This document shows, piece after piece, positions 9,537 to 16,964 of a stretch of 64,000 bases of DNA. The position numbers and the translations under genes were made by a program. Location: positions 1,736,001 to 1,800,000 of the forward strand of contig NZ_CP151076.1 in NCBI RefSeq assembly GCF_038096165.1, given 5' to 3'. How positions within the stretch are numbered: position 1 is the stretch's first letter; each line of letters starts with the position of its first letter. The notes under the pieces were generated by a model. It worked only from the letters and a program-made list of their open reading frames with translations. It ran no database searches and was not told where the DNA came from. This DNA is from Pseudomonas sp. G.S.17 (GTDB taxonomy: Bacteria > Pseudomonadota > Gammaproteobacteria > Pseudomonadales > Pseudomonadaceae).

Positions 9537-11891
9537 TCATCCGGTGTTATTGGCCGGTATCCATTGATCAAGCAGGCTGATCAGCTCGGCGCGGCGGAAC
9601 GGCTTGGCCAGGTAATCACTCATGCCGGCAGCCCGGCAGCGCTCGCGCTCTTCGGGCATGGCGTTGGCCGTGAGGGCGATGATCGGCAGTTGCGGCCAGC
9701 GTCCGCTGCGGCGGATCTGGCGGCTCGCTTCGTAGCCGTCCATGACCGGCATGTTGCAGTCCATCAGCACTAGATCGAACGTGTGCAGTTCCAGTTGTTG
9801 CAGCGCTTCCGCGCCGTGGCTGCTGACGATGACCTCGCACCCCAGCTTGCTCAACATACCCTTGGCCACGAGCTGGTTGACCGGGTTGTCCTCCACCAAC
9901 AGGATTCTCGCCGAGTGGCTGCCGCTCAAATCGATGGCCTGCAATAGATCGTCAGTTACCGAGTCGCCGTGCTGCATGACCCGGCGCAGCGTCTGATACA
10001 GCGCGTTGCGGGCCAGCGGGCGGGCCTGTTGCTGCAAGGGTGCCAGGGCGCTGACCTGTTCGCTGGGCATGAAGTTGCCGTAGGCGGTGACCAGTAGAAT
10101 AGGGATGTGCGTCGCCGGCCGCAGGCCGAACAGGCATTCCGGGCAGTCAGTGATCAGCAGCGCAGGCGCGGCATCCAAACCTGCGCAGATAATCTTGTCG
10201 TCGATTCCCCAGCGTTGGTATTCGATGCCCCAGGCGGGGAGCAGGTTAGCCAGCAACTCCACCAGTCCGCTTCCCGCGGCACTGATCACCACGACGCGGC
10301 CACGCAGCGCCGGCGGGGTGATGGCTGCCAGATGAATGGGCAGCGGCAGGTCGGCACAGAACTGGCTGCCCAGGCCTGACTGCGAATGAATGCTCAAATG
10401 GCCGGACATGGCTTCGCAGAGATTATGCGTCAGCGCCAGGCCCAGGCCGGTGCCGCCGAACTGCCGGGTAATGGCGGCTTCGGCCTGGGTGAAGGGCTGG
10501 AATATTCTGGCCTGGGCCTCTTGGGCGATGCCGATTCCGGTGTCGCAGACTTCGATGCGCACCCGGTTTTCTCGGGTGTCCGCATCCTGGTAAGTGCTCA
10601 GGCGCACGTCTACCCGCCCGAATCGGGTGAATTTCAGAGCGTTGGAGAGCAAGTTGCTGACGATCTGCCGAACCCGGGTCGGATCGCCCATGACCATGGC
10701 CGGAAAATTCGGATCAATCAGGCAGGTCAGCTCGACACTGGGCGCGGCGTTTTGCGAAAGCAGGTTGGCGGTATCCTCGACCAGTACGCCCAGATCGAAC
10801 GGGATGCGTTCCATCTCCAGGTGCCCGGCATTGAATTTGGACATGTCGAGGATGTCGTTGAGCAACTCGACCAGCACTTTGCCCGAGTCATGGGCGATGG
10901 ACAGCTGTTGGCGCTGCTCGGCATTCAGCGGGCTGTCCAGCGACAGGGCGAGCATGCCGAGCAATCCGTTGAGCGGGGTGCGGATTTCGTGGCTCATGTT
11001 GGCCAGAAATGCCGAACGCGCATGGGCCATATCCAGGGCGGTGCTGCGGGCGATCTGCAATTCTTCGTTGGACTGACTCAGCCGTGCGTTACTGGCCTTG
11101 AGCTCGATAGTGCGCGCCGAAACGATGTCTTCCAGTTCATTCAGGTGCGCGGTGAGCCGGTCTTCGGCATCGCGGCGGCGGGCGAATTCATTGGCGACGT
11201 TTTCAAATTGCCGGTTGGCGGCCCGCACCAGCACGCCGATCTCGTCGTTTTCATGTTTGGGCGGGCAGAGCACTTTGTTCGGCGTCGGGCTGTTGGGCTC
11301 GCGATTGGTCAGCGAGCCAATCACCCGTATCAGCGGCTTGGTCAGCGTCATGTAGAACAGCAGCATCATGATGCCGGCCAGGGCGAGGCTGCGGACGAAC
11401 CCGGTAATCAGGGTGATTTCGGCGCGCTGCAGGAAGTGACTGCCGAACGCGAAGGTGTCCACATTCAGGCGCAGGGTGCCGATGGGTTCGTTTGGCAGAT
11501 GGGCCAGCGTCAACGCATCTTCGAACTGGCGGCTCTCGCCAAACAGAAAATCGCTGACCATGCGATAGGGGCTTTGGGCAAAAGGCCGCTCGACGCTGGA
11601 CAGCACCATATTGTTGTTGTCGGTCAGCCTGGCGCTGACCACCGCAGGGGATCGCAGCAGGCCCAGGGTCAGTTCCTGAGCCAGTTCGGCGTCAATGTTG
11701 TAGGCAATGCGCGAAGCGGGGTTGTGACTGATTTCCAGCAACGAGCGAATTTCACGATCGATGGATGCATCTTCGCTGGCATAATCGAGGGTAATTTGTA
11801 ACAGGCTCAGCAACGTCCCCAGAATGAAGCCGACCAGGACGGTGAGTCGGGCCTGCTTGTACGAGAGCCGGTTAGTAAACGCTATATCCAT
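9537..11891 (-). CDS. sagS: hybrid sensor histidine kinase/response regulator, SagS-like
   Basis: 784 residues from ATG 11891 (MDIAFTNRLSYKQARL); a longer start 14 codons upstream is possible and the ribosome site is weak for both. Order: TM1 about 18-36, periplasmic sensor about 37-158, TM2 about 160-182, HAMP-like linker, coiled coil 225-285, dimerisation domain with phospho-acceptor H301 (NMSHEIRTPLNG), HATPase with N box and DTGIGI, a degenerate receiver (GRVVVISAAGSG onward) and a true receiver with LMDCNMPVMDG. Organisation, length and gpx/msrB neighbours match SagS of P. aeruginosa, which controls attachment and biofilm through HptB. Orthology is inferred from synteny. Confidence 0.82.
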   Translation of the reverse strand: MDIAFTNRLSYKQARLTVLVGFILGTLLSLLQITLDYASEDASIDREIRSLLEISHNPASRIAYNIDAELAQELTLGLLRSPAVVSARLTDNNNMVLSSVERPFAQSPYRMVSDFLFGESRQFEDALTLAHLPNEPIGTLRLNVDTFAFGSHFLQRAEITLITGFVRSLALAGIMMLLFYMTLTKPLIRVIGSLTNREPNSPTPNKVLCPPKHENDEIGVLVRAANRQFENVANEFARRRDAEDRLTAHLNELEDIVSARTIELKASNARLSQSNEELQIARSTALDMAHARSAFLANMSHEIRTPLNGLLGMLALSLDSPLNAEQRQQLSIAHDSGKVLVELLNDILDMSKFNAGHLEMERIPFDLGVLVEDTANLLSQNAAPSVELTCLIDPNFPAMVMGDPTRVRQIVSNLLSNALKFTRFGRVDVRLSTYQDADTRENRVRIEVCDTGIGIAQEAQARIFQPFTQAEAAITRQFGGTGLGLALTHNLCEAMSGHLSIHSQSGLGSQFCADLPLPIHLAAITPPALRGRVVVISAAGSGLVELLANLLPAWGIEYQRWGIDDKIICAGLDAAPALLITDCPECLFGLRPATHIPILLVTAYGNFMPSEQVSALAPLQQQARPLARNALYQTLRRVMQHGDSVTDDLLQAIDLSGSHSARILLVEDNPVNQLVAKGMLSKLGCEVIVSSHGAEALQQLELHTFDLVLMDCNMPVMDGYEASRQIRRSGRWPQLPIIALTANAMPEERERCRAAGMSDYLAKPFRRAELISLLDQWIPANNTG

Positions 11892-11976
11892 AGGGGGCAC
11901 TGCCACATCTCGTGTCCATCGCGGGGCAAGCATAGCCGATCAGCCCTTGGCTTTATCAACAATCTAAGGAGATAAC

Positions 11977-12867
11977 GTGGATTCTCGTTTGAATGCTTTT
12001 CTTGAGCGCGCCGACGCCGTTCTTGCACGCCTTGAGCCATTGTTGCCAGCACCTCGGGAGGCCGTTGACTGGAACAGGTCGCTGGCGGCGCGCTGGGTTC
12101 GGGAAGGGCGCAGTGGCTATCTGATGCCGTTGGAAGTCAGCCTCGACATGCGCCTGTCGGACCTGATAGGGGTTGACCTGCAACGCGAGCAACTGGGGCG
12201 CAACACCCGGCAGTTCATCGACGGCCTGCCCGCCAACCATGCGCTGCTCTGGGGTTCGCGCGGCACCGGCAAATCGTCGCTGATTCGTGCGCTGCTCGCC
12301 GAGTACGCCCAAGCCGGTCTGCGCCTGATCGAGATCGAGCGCGATCATCTCGGGGATTTGCCGCGTGTTGTCGAGCAGTTGCAAAAGCTGCCCCAGCGTT
12401 TCGTGCTGTTCTGCGATGACTTGTCCTTCGAGGCGGGTGAAAGCGATTACCGCGTGCTCAAGAGTGTGCTCGACGGCTCGCTGGAGCAGGCGCCGGACAA
12501 CGTGCTGCTGTACGCCACGTCCAACCGCCGCCATCTGGTGCCGGAAAAAGAAAGCGACAACGCCAACTGGAAACATGTCGACGGCGAACTGCACCCCAGT
12601 GAAGCGGTGGAAGACAAGATCGCCTTGTCTGACCGCTTCGGCCTGTGGCTGTCGTTCTACCCGTTCACCCAGGAGCATTACCTGAATGTCGTCGAGCACT
12701 GGATCACCCAGCTGGCACAGGCTGCGAGCCTGAGCTGGCAGCGTGATGCGGAGCTGGACAAGCTGGCGATCCGCTGGGCAACCGGGCGCGGCAATCGCAA
12801 TGGCCGTTGTGCCTATCAGTTCGCACGGTATTGGGTCGGCCTCAAACTGCTGGAGCAGCAACCATGA
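11977..12867 (+). CDS. DUF815-type AAA ATP-binding protein
   Basis: 296 residues, GTG start at 11977 with AAGGAG seven bases upstream. Walker A is GSRGTGKSS at 93-101, the Walker B-like stretch is FVLFCDDLSF near 135-145, and a sensor-like TSNRRHLVPE follows. The family is a widely conserved AAA ATPase of unknown function. It is divergent from sagS, and its stop overlaps the start of the next gene (ATGA), so it is translationally coupled to free-methionine sulfoxide reductase. The biological role is not known. Confidence 0.85.
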   Translation: MDSRLNAFLERADAVLARLEPLLPAPREAVDWNRSLAARWVREGRSGYLMPLEVSLDMRLSDLIGVDLQREQLGRNTRQFIDGLPANHALLWGSRGTGKSSLIRALLAEYAQAGLRLIEIERDHLGDLPRVVEQLQKLPQRFVLFCDDLSFEAGESDYRVLKSVLDGSLEQAPDNVLLYATSNRRHLVPEKESDNANWKHVDGELHPSEAVEDKIALSDRFGLWLSFYPFTQEHYLNVVEHWITQLAQAASLSWQRDAELDKLAIRWATGRGNRNGRCAYQFARYWVGLKLLEQQP

Positions 12868-13346
12868 TCGATCTACAAAACGCCGGCAGCGGCCTTGATG
12901 GCTATCGTCTGCTGGCCGCGCAGCTGGAATCACTGCTGGCCGACGAGCGCGACTTTATCGCCAACGCGGCGCAGTTTTCTGCGTTTCTTTATAGCCAGCT
13001 GGACGATTTGAACTGGGCGGGCTTTTACCTGAACCGTGACGAAGAGCTGGTGCTTGGCCCGTTCCAGGGGCAAATCGCCTGTGTGCGAATTCCGTTCGGG
13101 CGCGGCGTATGCGGCGCGGCGGCCCAGAGTCGGGAAACCCAGCGCGTGCAGGACGTGCACGAGTTTCCTGGGCACATCGCCTGCGACAGCGCCTCGAACA
13201 GTGAGTTGGTGGTGCCATTGATCAAGGAAGGGCGCCTGATTGGCGTTCTGGATCTGGACAGTCCGAGTGTCGGTCGTTTCTCGGAGCAGGATCAGCAAGG
13301 TATCGAGGCGTTGGCGCGGATATTTCTGATTGCTACTGACTGCTGA
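12864..13346 (+). CDS. msrC: free methionine-(R)-sulfoxide reductase (GAF domain)
   Basis: 160 residues starting MIDLQNAGSGLDGYRLL; the start overlaps the previous stop by four bases. A single GAF domain reduces free R-methionine sulfoxide. The three redox cysteines are C73, C83 and C107, with spacings of 10 and 24 identical to the E. coli enzyme (84, 94, 118). The core motifs NWAGFYL, PFGRGVCG and HIACDSASNSELVVPL are all intact. Together with msrB and the peroxidase it makes this stretch rich in oxidative-damage repair genes. Confidence 0.93.
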   Translation: MIDLQNAGSGLDGYRLLAAQLESLLADERDFIANAAQFSAFLYSQLDDLNWAGFYLNRDEELVLGPFQGQIACVRIPFGRGVCGAAAQSRETQRVQDVHEFPGHIACDSASNSELVVPLIKEGRLIGVLDLDSPSVGRFSEQDQQGIEALARIFLIATDC

Positions 13347-13363
13347 TTTGGCTTTCATTATTC

Positions 13364-13417
13364 CGTAGGACCGGCTTTAGCCGGGAGGGCGTTCTCCCGG
13401 GTAAAGCCGGTCCTACG
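13364..13417. repeat. inverted REP pair (family GTAGGACCGGCTTTAGCC)
   Basis: CGTAGGACCGGCTTTAGCCG on the left is matched by its reverse complement on the right around a short centre, giving a long hairpin. It sits between two convergent genes and may serve as their terminator. Confidence 0.85.
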
Positions 13418-13435
13418 AAATCTTGCTGTCTTCTA

Positions 13436-14206
13436 TCAGTCGTAGATAACCTTTTTCTTCCATTCCGATTCGACTTCGTCGGCTTTCAGGCCTTCGGTCA
13501 GGGCATTGTCGTCATCTTCGGTCGGCGCAATGTTGGTCAGGACCATGGAGTTGGCGCGAGCCAGTTGTTTTTCCATGGCCACCAGCGCGTTTTGATAGGT
13601 GACCGGATCGGGTTGGTTGCGCAGATACTGCACGCCGCGTTCGAACGCCAGGCGTGCCTGACCCGGTTGTTCCTGCGACAGAGCTGCCTGGCCAAGGTTA
13701 TTGAAGAATTCAATGTGCAGCATGACCAGAATGTTGCGGATTTCGCGAATCCAGTGCTTGGCTTCGCTGGTCTGCAGGAAACCGTCATGTGCGGCGCGCG
13801 TGACCTGACCGTGCAGTGCTTCCAATAGAAAGCGCACGTCCTTGGCCTTGGCTTCGGTCTGGATCGGGCTTACCGGGTTGGTGACGACGATTGCTTCGCC
13901 CTGGGCAACCAATGCGTTGAGTTCGCCGATCCGGGTCTTGACCTGGTCGTTGCCTTTATCCAGCGCCTGCATGCGCTGCAGGACGTTGAGTTCCAGGCGT
14001 GTCATTAATAGCTTCAACGCCGGGGAGACCAGCTGACCTGGAAAAGTCTCTGATATCTCAGAGCAGCGACGCAGTCGATCACTCAACTCAACTTTCGCCC
14101 GGGCTTTGTCCAGCTTGGCGTTCTCGGCCACGTGGTTCAGGTAGCCAATCGCGATCAGGAGTGCGATGCCAGCTACTACCATCAGTGTAATCATGAGTGG
14201 TGTCAC
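13436..14206 (-). CDS. conserved membrane-anchored protein of unknown function
   Basis: 256 residues from GTG 14206 (MTPLMITLMVVAGIAL), chosen because AGAGG lies eight bases upstream; a longer ATG reading to 14260 is less likely. There is one N-terminal membrane helix at about residues 4-23 and a short NHVAEN junction. A long helical, charged region with coiled-coil character and a tetratricopeptide-like stretch follows (LGQAALSQEQPGQARLAFERG). The C-terminus is acidic then basic. I do not recognise a named domain. It probably faces the cytoplasm as a membrane-tethered scaffold, which is inference from shape only. Confidence 0.7.
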   Translation of the reverse strand: MTPLMITLMVVAGIALLIAIGYLNHVAENAKLDKARAKVELSDRLRRCSEISETFPGQLVSPALKLLMTRLELNVLQRMQALDKGNDQVKTRIGELNALVAQGEAIVVTNPVSPIQTEAKAKDVRFLLEALHGQVTRAAHDGFLQTSEAKHWIREIRNILVMLHIEFFNNLGQAALSQEQPGQARLAFERGVQYLRNQPDPVTYQNALVAMEKQLARANSMVLTNIAPTEDDDNALTEGLKADEVESEWKKKVIYD

Positions 14207-14387
14207 CGCGCGAACCTCTATTTCTTCAAGTAATTTGGGCCGAGTGTAGTGGCTAAGCACTATTGCGCATAGATGTACTGGTCGGACTTTATTTATTCAT
14301 GGCGTCATTGCGATGGCGCGTTCCCAGGCGCGACATCTTCTAAAAGAACGGCGAAGTCATTGATTTAGATAAATTTTCAGAATGGGG

Positions 14388-14416
14388 TTGACGACTTATC
14401 AATCCATCCATAGAAT
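14388..14416 (+). promoter_or_regulatory. sigma70 promoter of the tRNA cluster
   Basis: TTGACG at 14388-14393, a 17-bp spacer, and TAGAAT at 14411-14416, followed by a GCGCGCC discriminator typical of stringently controlled stable-RNA promoters. The first tRNA starts about 63 nt downstream. Confidence 0.82.
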
Positions 14417-14479
14417 GCGCGCCACTTACAGCGTAAAGCACACAGCGAAACGCAAATAAGTAGTGAATGTTGTACGTGT

Positions 14480-14555
14480 GTCCCCTTCGTCTAGTGGCCT
14501 AGGACACCGCCCTTTCACGGCGGTAACAGGGGTTCGAGTCCCCTAGGGGACGCCA
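14480..14555 (+). tRNA. tRNA-Glu (TTC), copy 1
   Basis: 76 nt cloverleaf. Acceptor GTCCCCT pairs with AGGGGAC, the anticodon arm CCGCC-CTTTCAC-GGCGG gives anticodon TTC, the T arm contains GGTTCGAGTCC, and the encoded CCA end is present. Two bases separate it from the next tRNA. Confidence 0.97.
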
Positions 14556-14557
14556 TT

Positions 14558-14633
<76 letters not shown>

Positions 14634-14737
14634 TTTTTAAGCAGTCTGGCCTTCGGGCGAGATTGAGTGAAGCCAGATCCAAGTCTTCGGATGCGGATTT
14701 GGGCACTGAAATACACACCATGTGTTTCAGTTAGCGT

Positions 14738-14813
14738 GTCCCCTTCGTCTAGTGGCCTAGGACACCGCCCTTTCACGGCGGTAACAGGGGTTCGAGTCCC
14801 CTAGGGGACGCCA
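14738..14813 (+). tRNA. tRNA-Glu (TTC), copy 2
   Basis: Identical in sequence to the copy at 14480-14555, so the Glu-Gly pair was duplicated in tandem with a 104-nt spacer. Confidence 0.97.
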
Positions 14814-14815
14814 TT

Positions 14816-14891
<76 letters not shown>

Positions 14892-14899
14892 TATTTACG

Positions 14900-14929
14900 A
14901 AAACGCCGCTCAATAGAGCGGCGTTTTTG
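14900..14929 (+). terminator. terminator of the tRNA operon
   Basis: AAACGCCGCTC-AATA-GAGCGGCG followed by five T, nine bases after the last tRNA. Confidence 0.92.
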
Positions 14930-14948
14930 TCTGTGCGTTTTTTGGATC

Positions 14949-15038
14949 CGCAGGACCGGCTTTAGCCGGGAGCGCGGAAGGTCGGACGCCGCAGCTGCTG
15001 CGATGTACCGGCCTCTCCGGGCTAAAGCCAGTCCTGCG
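14949..15038. repeat. REP pair (family CGCAGGACCGGCTTTAGCC)
   Basis: Inverted arms CGCAGGACCGGCTTTAGCCG and GGCTAAAGCCAGTCCTGCG are separated by about 50 bases. Same family as at 13364 and 37746. Confidence 0.8.
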
Positions 15039-15102
15039 GGATAGGCGCAAGTTCAAATGGCTGTGTGATGACGATCAAGACGGTATCCACGCCTGGCGCA
15101 CT

Positions 15103-16434
15103 TCAGTCAAGCTCAAGGCTCACATCCCGCATCAACAACCCAAATCGCAAATCCACCGCTTCCGGGATCGGCAGGTAAACCGTATGCCCGTCCCCAGGCG
15201 CTACGCCGATCCCTTCGCCCTGGGTGTTCTGCAAATACTCCAGATCGAAGTGGAAGTTGCCACGCGGCGTCATCAGTTCCAGGTTGTCGTCCAGATTGAA
15301 GCGATTCTTGACCTTCACTTCGGCCAGCCCGTTACGCCGTTCGCCGGTGAGTTCGCCGACAAACTGCTGCCGCTCTGATACCGAACTGCCGTTCTGGTAG
15401 TTCTGATACTCGTCGTGCACATGCCGCCGCAGGAAACCTTCGGTGTAGCCGCGCTGGGCCAGGGACTCCAGATCCGTCATCAGGCTACGGTCGAACGCGC
15501 GACCGGCCACCGCGTCGTCGATGGCGCGGCGGTAAACCTGAGTGGTCCGCGCACAATAGAAGTGGGATTTGGTCCGGCCTTCGATTTTCAGCGAGTGCAC
15601 GCCCATTTGCGTCAGACGCTCCACGTGCTGCACAGCGCGCAAATCTTTGGAATTCATGATGTAAGTGCCGTGCTCGTCTTCAAACGCCGGCATCAGTTCA
15701 CCCGGTCGATTGGATTCCTGTAGCAGAAACACCTGATCGGTCGGCGCGCCATCGCCCAGGGTCGGTTGGGGCTGGAAGGTCTGCACGATGTCGCCGAGCT
15801 GATTTTCCGTCGCCTGCTCCGCCGAATACTTCCAGCGACAGGCATTGGTGCAGCTGCCCTGATTGGCGTCGCGCTTGTTGATGTAGCCCGACAGCAGGCA
15901 GCGCCCCGAGTAAGCCATGCACAACGCGCCGTGGACGAACACTTCAAGCTCCATGGCGGGCACGTGCTGGCGGATTTCGGCGATTTCCTCCAGGGACAGC
16001 TCTCGGGACAGAATGATCCGGCTCAAGCCTTGCTGCTGCCAGAACTCGACACTGGCCCAATTCACCGTGTTGGCCTGCACCGACAAGTGGATCGGCATCT
16101 GCGGGAAATGGCGGCGCACCAGCATGATCAGGCCGGGATCGGACATGATCAGTGCGTCCGGGCCCATGGCTATCACCGGCTCCAGGTCCTTGAGAAAGGT
16201 CTTGAGCTTGGCGTTGTGCGGCGCAATGTTGACCACCACGTAGAAACGCTTGCCCTGAGCCTGGGCTTCGCTGATGCCGATGGCCAGATTGGCGTGATCG
16301 AATTCGTTATTACGCACGCGCAAGCTGTAGCGCGGCTGACCGGCGTAGACCGCATCGGCGCCGTAGGCGAAGGCATAGCGCATGTTTTTCAGGGTGCCGG
16401 CGGGGGCGAGCAGTTCGGGAGTAGGCAGAGGCAT
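15103..16434 (-). CDS. trhP: U32-family tRNA hydroxylation protein TrhP (YegQ-like)
   Basis: 443 residues from ATG 16434 (MPLPTPELLAPAGTLKN); a TTG six codons upstream is an alternative. Peptidase U32 family with ELLAPAGTLKNMRYAFAYGADAV-type opening (residues 6 on), NIAPHN, HLSVQANTVN and the cysteine set CMAYSGRCLLSGY and GSCTNACRWKY near 170-205, which in relatives binds an Fe-S cluster. Length and C-terminal domain fit the YegQ/TrhP branch that acts with prephenate in 5-hydroxyuridine formation at tRNA position 34. Whether the long tail is needed for activity is not visible. A REP pair separates it from the tRNA genes. Confidence 0.85.
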   Translation of the reverse strand: MPLPTPELLAPAGTLKNMRYAFAYGADAVYAGQPRYSLRVRNNEFDHANLAIGISEAQAQGKRFYVVVNIAPHNAKLKTFLKDLEPVIAMGPDALIMSDPGLIMLVRRHFPQMPIHLSVQANTVNWASVEFWQQQGLSRIILSRELSLEEIAEIRQHVPAMELEVFVHGALCMAYSGRCLLSGYINKRDANQGSCTNACRWKYSAEQATENQLGDIVQTFQPQPTLGDGAPTDQVFLLQESNRPGELMPAFEDEHGTYIMNSKDLRAVQHVERLTQMGVHSLKIEGRTKSHFYCARTTQVYRRAIDDAVAGRAFDRSLMTDLESLAQRGYTEGFLRRHVHDEYQNYQNGSSVSERQQFVGELTGERRNGLAEVKVKNRFNLDDNLELMTPRGNFHFDLEYLQNTQGEGIGVAPGDGHTVYLPIPEAVDLRFGLLMRDVSLELD

Positions 16435-16732
16435 GGGAAAGCTCGGTGGCAAAACCGCCGAGGATAATCAGCTTGCCCGCAGGCTTCATTGATCTGCGTC
16501 TATGCGGGTTGAGCATCGGCGCCAGCCACGCTGCAAATCCCCCGGCAAACGCACTTATATATAGCCGCACGCCATGGATATGCACCAAGCAGAGGCGAGT
16601 CGAGCCATGCGCGCGGTGACAGCCGAGGTTCTGTTCGTACTGGCGATAACCGGTGGAATCCTGGCCGAAGACTTTAAACCTGCACCTGCCAGCGGGTGCA
16701 TCGAGCACGGCAGATTAATTCAGAATGCAAGC

Positions 16733-16749
16733 TGGCACACATTCTGCTT
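16733..16749 (+). promoter_or_regulatory. sigma54-type promoter of nirBD
   Basis: TGGCAC-ACATT-CTGCTT carries GG at -24 and GC at -12 with the required 10 bases between them; only the first T of TTGC differs. Nitrogen-regulated nirB promoters in related bacteria use sigma54 and NtrC. Nothing else is evident in 16435-16732. Confidence 0.7.
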
Positions 16750-16758
16750 ATCACTCAT

Positions 16759-16925
16759 CAGGTCCACCGCATACGCAGTCGAGTGGACAGCCCCGTCGGT
16801 CAACGAAGATCGAGCAGCCAGCAGGCCGTGGGCAAGATGGGTGAATCGGGCACAGAGGCCGGATCGACACCACAAATGAACAGGCAAAGGCGCCTGGAAC
16901 CGCAAGGTTTCAGGCGTTTTTTTTT
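16759..16925 (+). ncRNA. nirB leader with two hairpins, candidate NasT/ANTAR antitermination RNA
   Basis: Just after the predicted start of transcription comes hairpin P1 (GTCCAC 16762-16767 with GTGGAC 16783-16788). Hairpin P2 follows (TCGGTC 16796-16801, hexaloop AACGAA 16802-16807, GATCGA 16808-16813). The loop has A at position 1 and G at position 4, the signature recognised by ANTAR proteins such as NasT and NasR. An intrinsic terminator closes the leader. P1 shows a larger loop than the canonical hexaloop, so its exact fold is uncertain. Confidence 0.6.
16891..16925 (+). terminator. attenuator terminator upstream of nirB
   Basis: An 11-bp stem CGCCTGGAACC / GGTTTCAGGCG with one G-U pair, GCAA loop and nine T, ending 40 bases before the nirB start. 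Its place between promoter and gene marks it as a regulated attenuator rather than an end-of-gene terminator. Confidence 0.88.
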
Positions 16926-16964
16926 GCTTTTTTATCCGTGATTGGCTTTGGCTGGGTGCTATCT

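Noticed and set aside
16574..16879. 101-codon ORF in the nirB leader
   Set aside because: It overlaps the sigma54 promoter and the leader hairpins and has no ribosome site or family resemblance.
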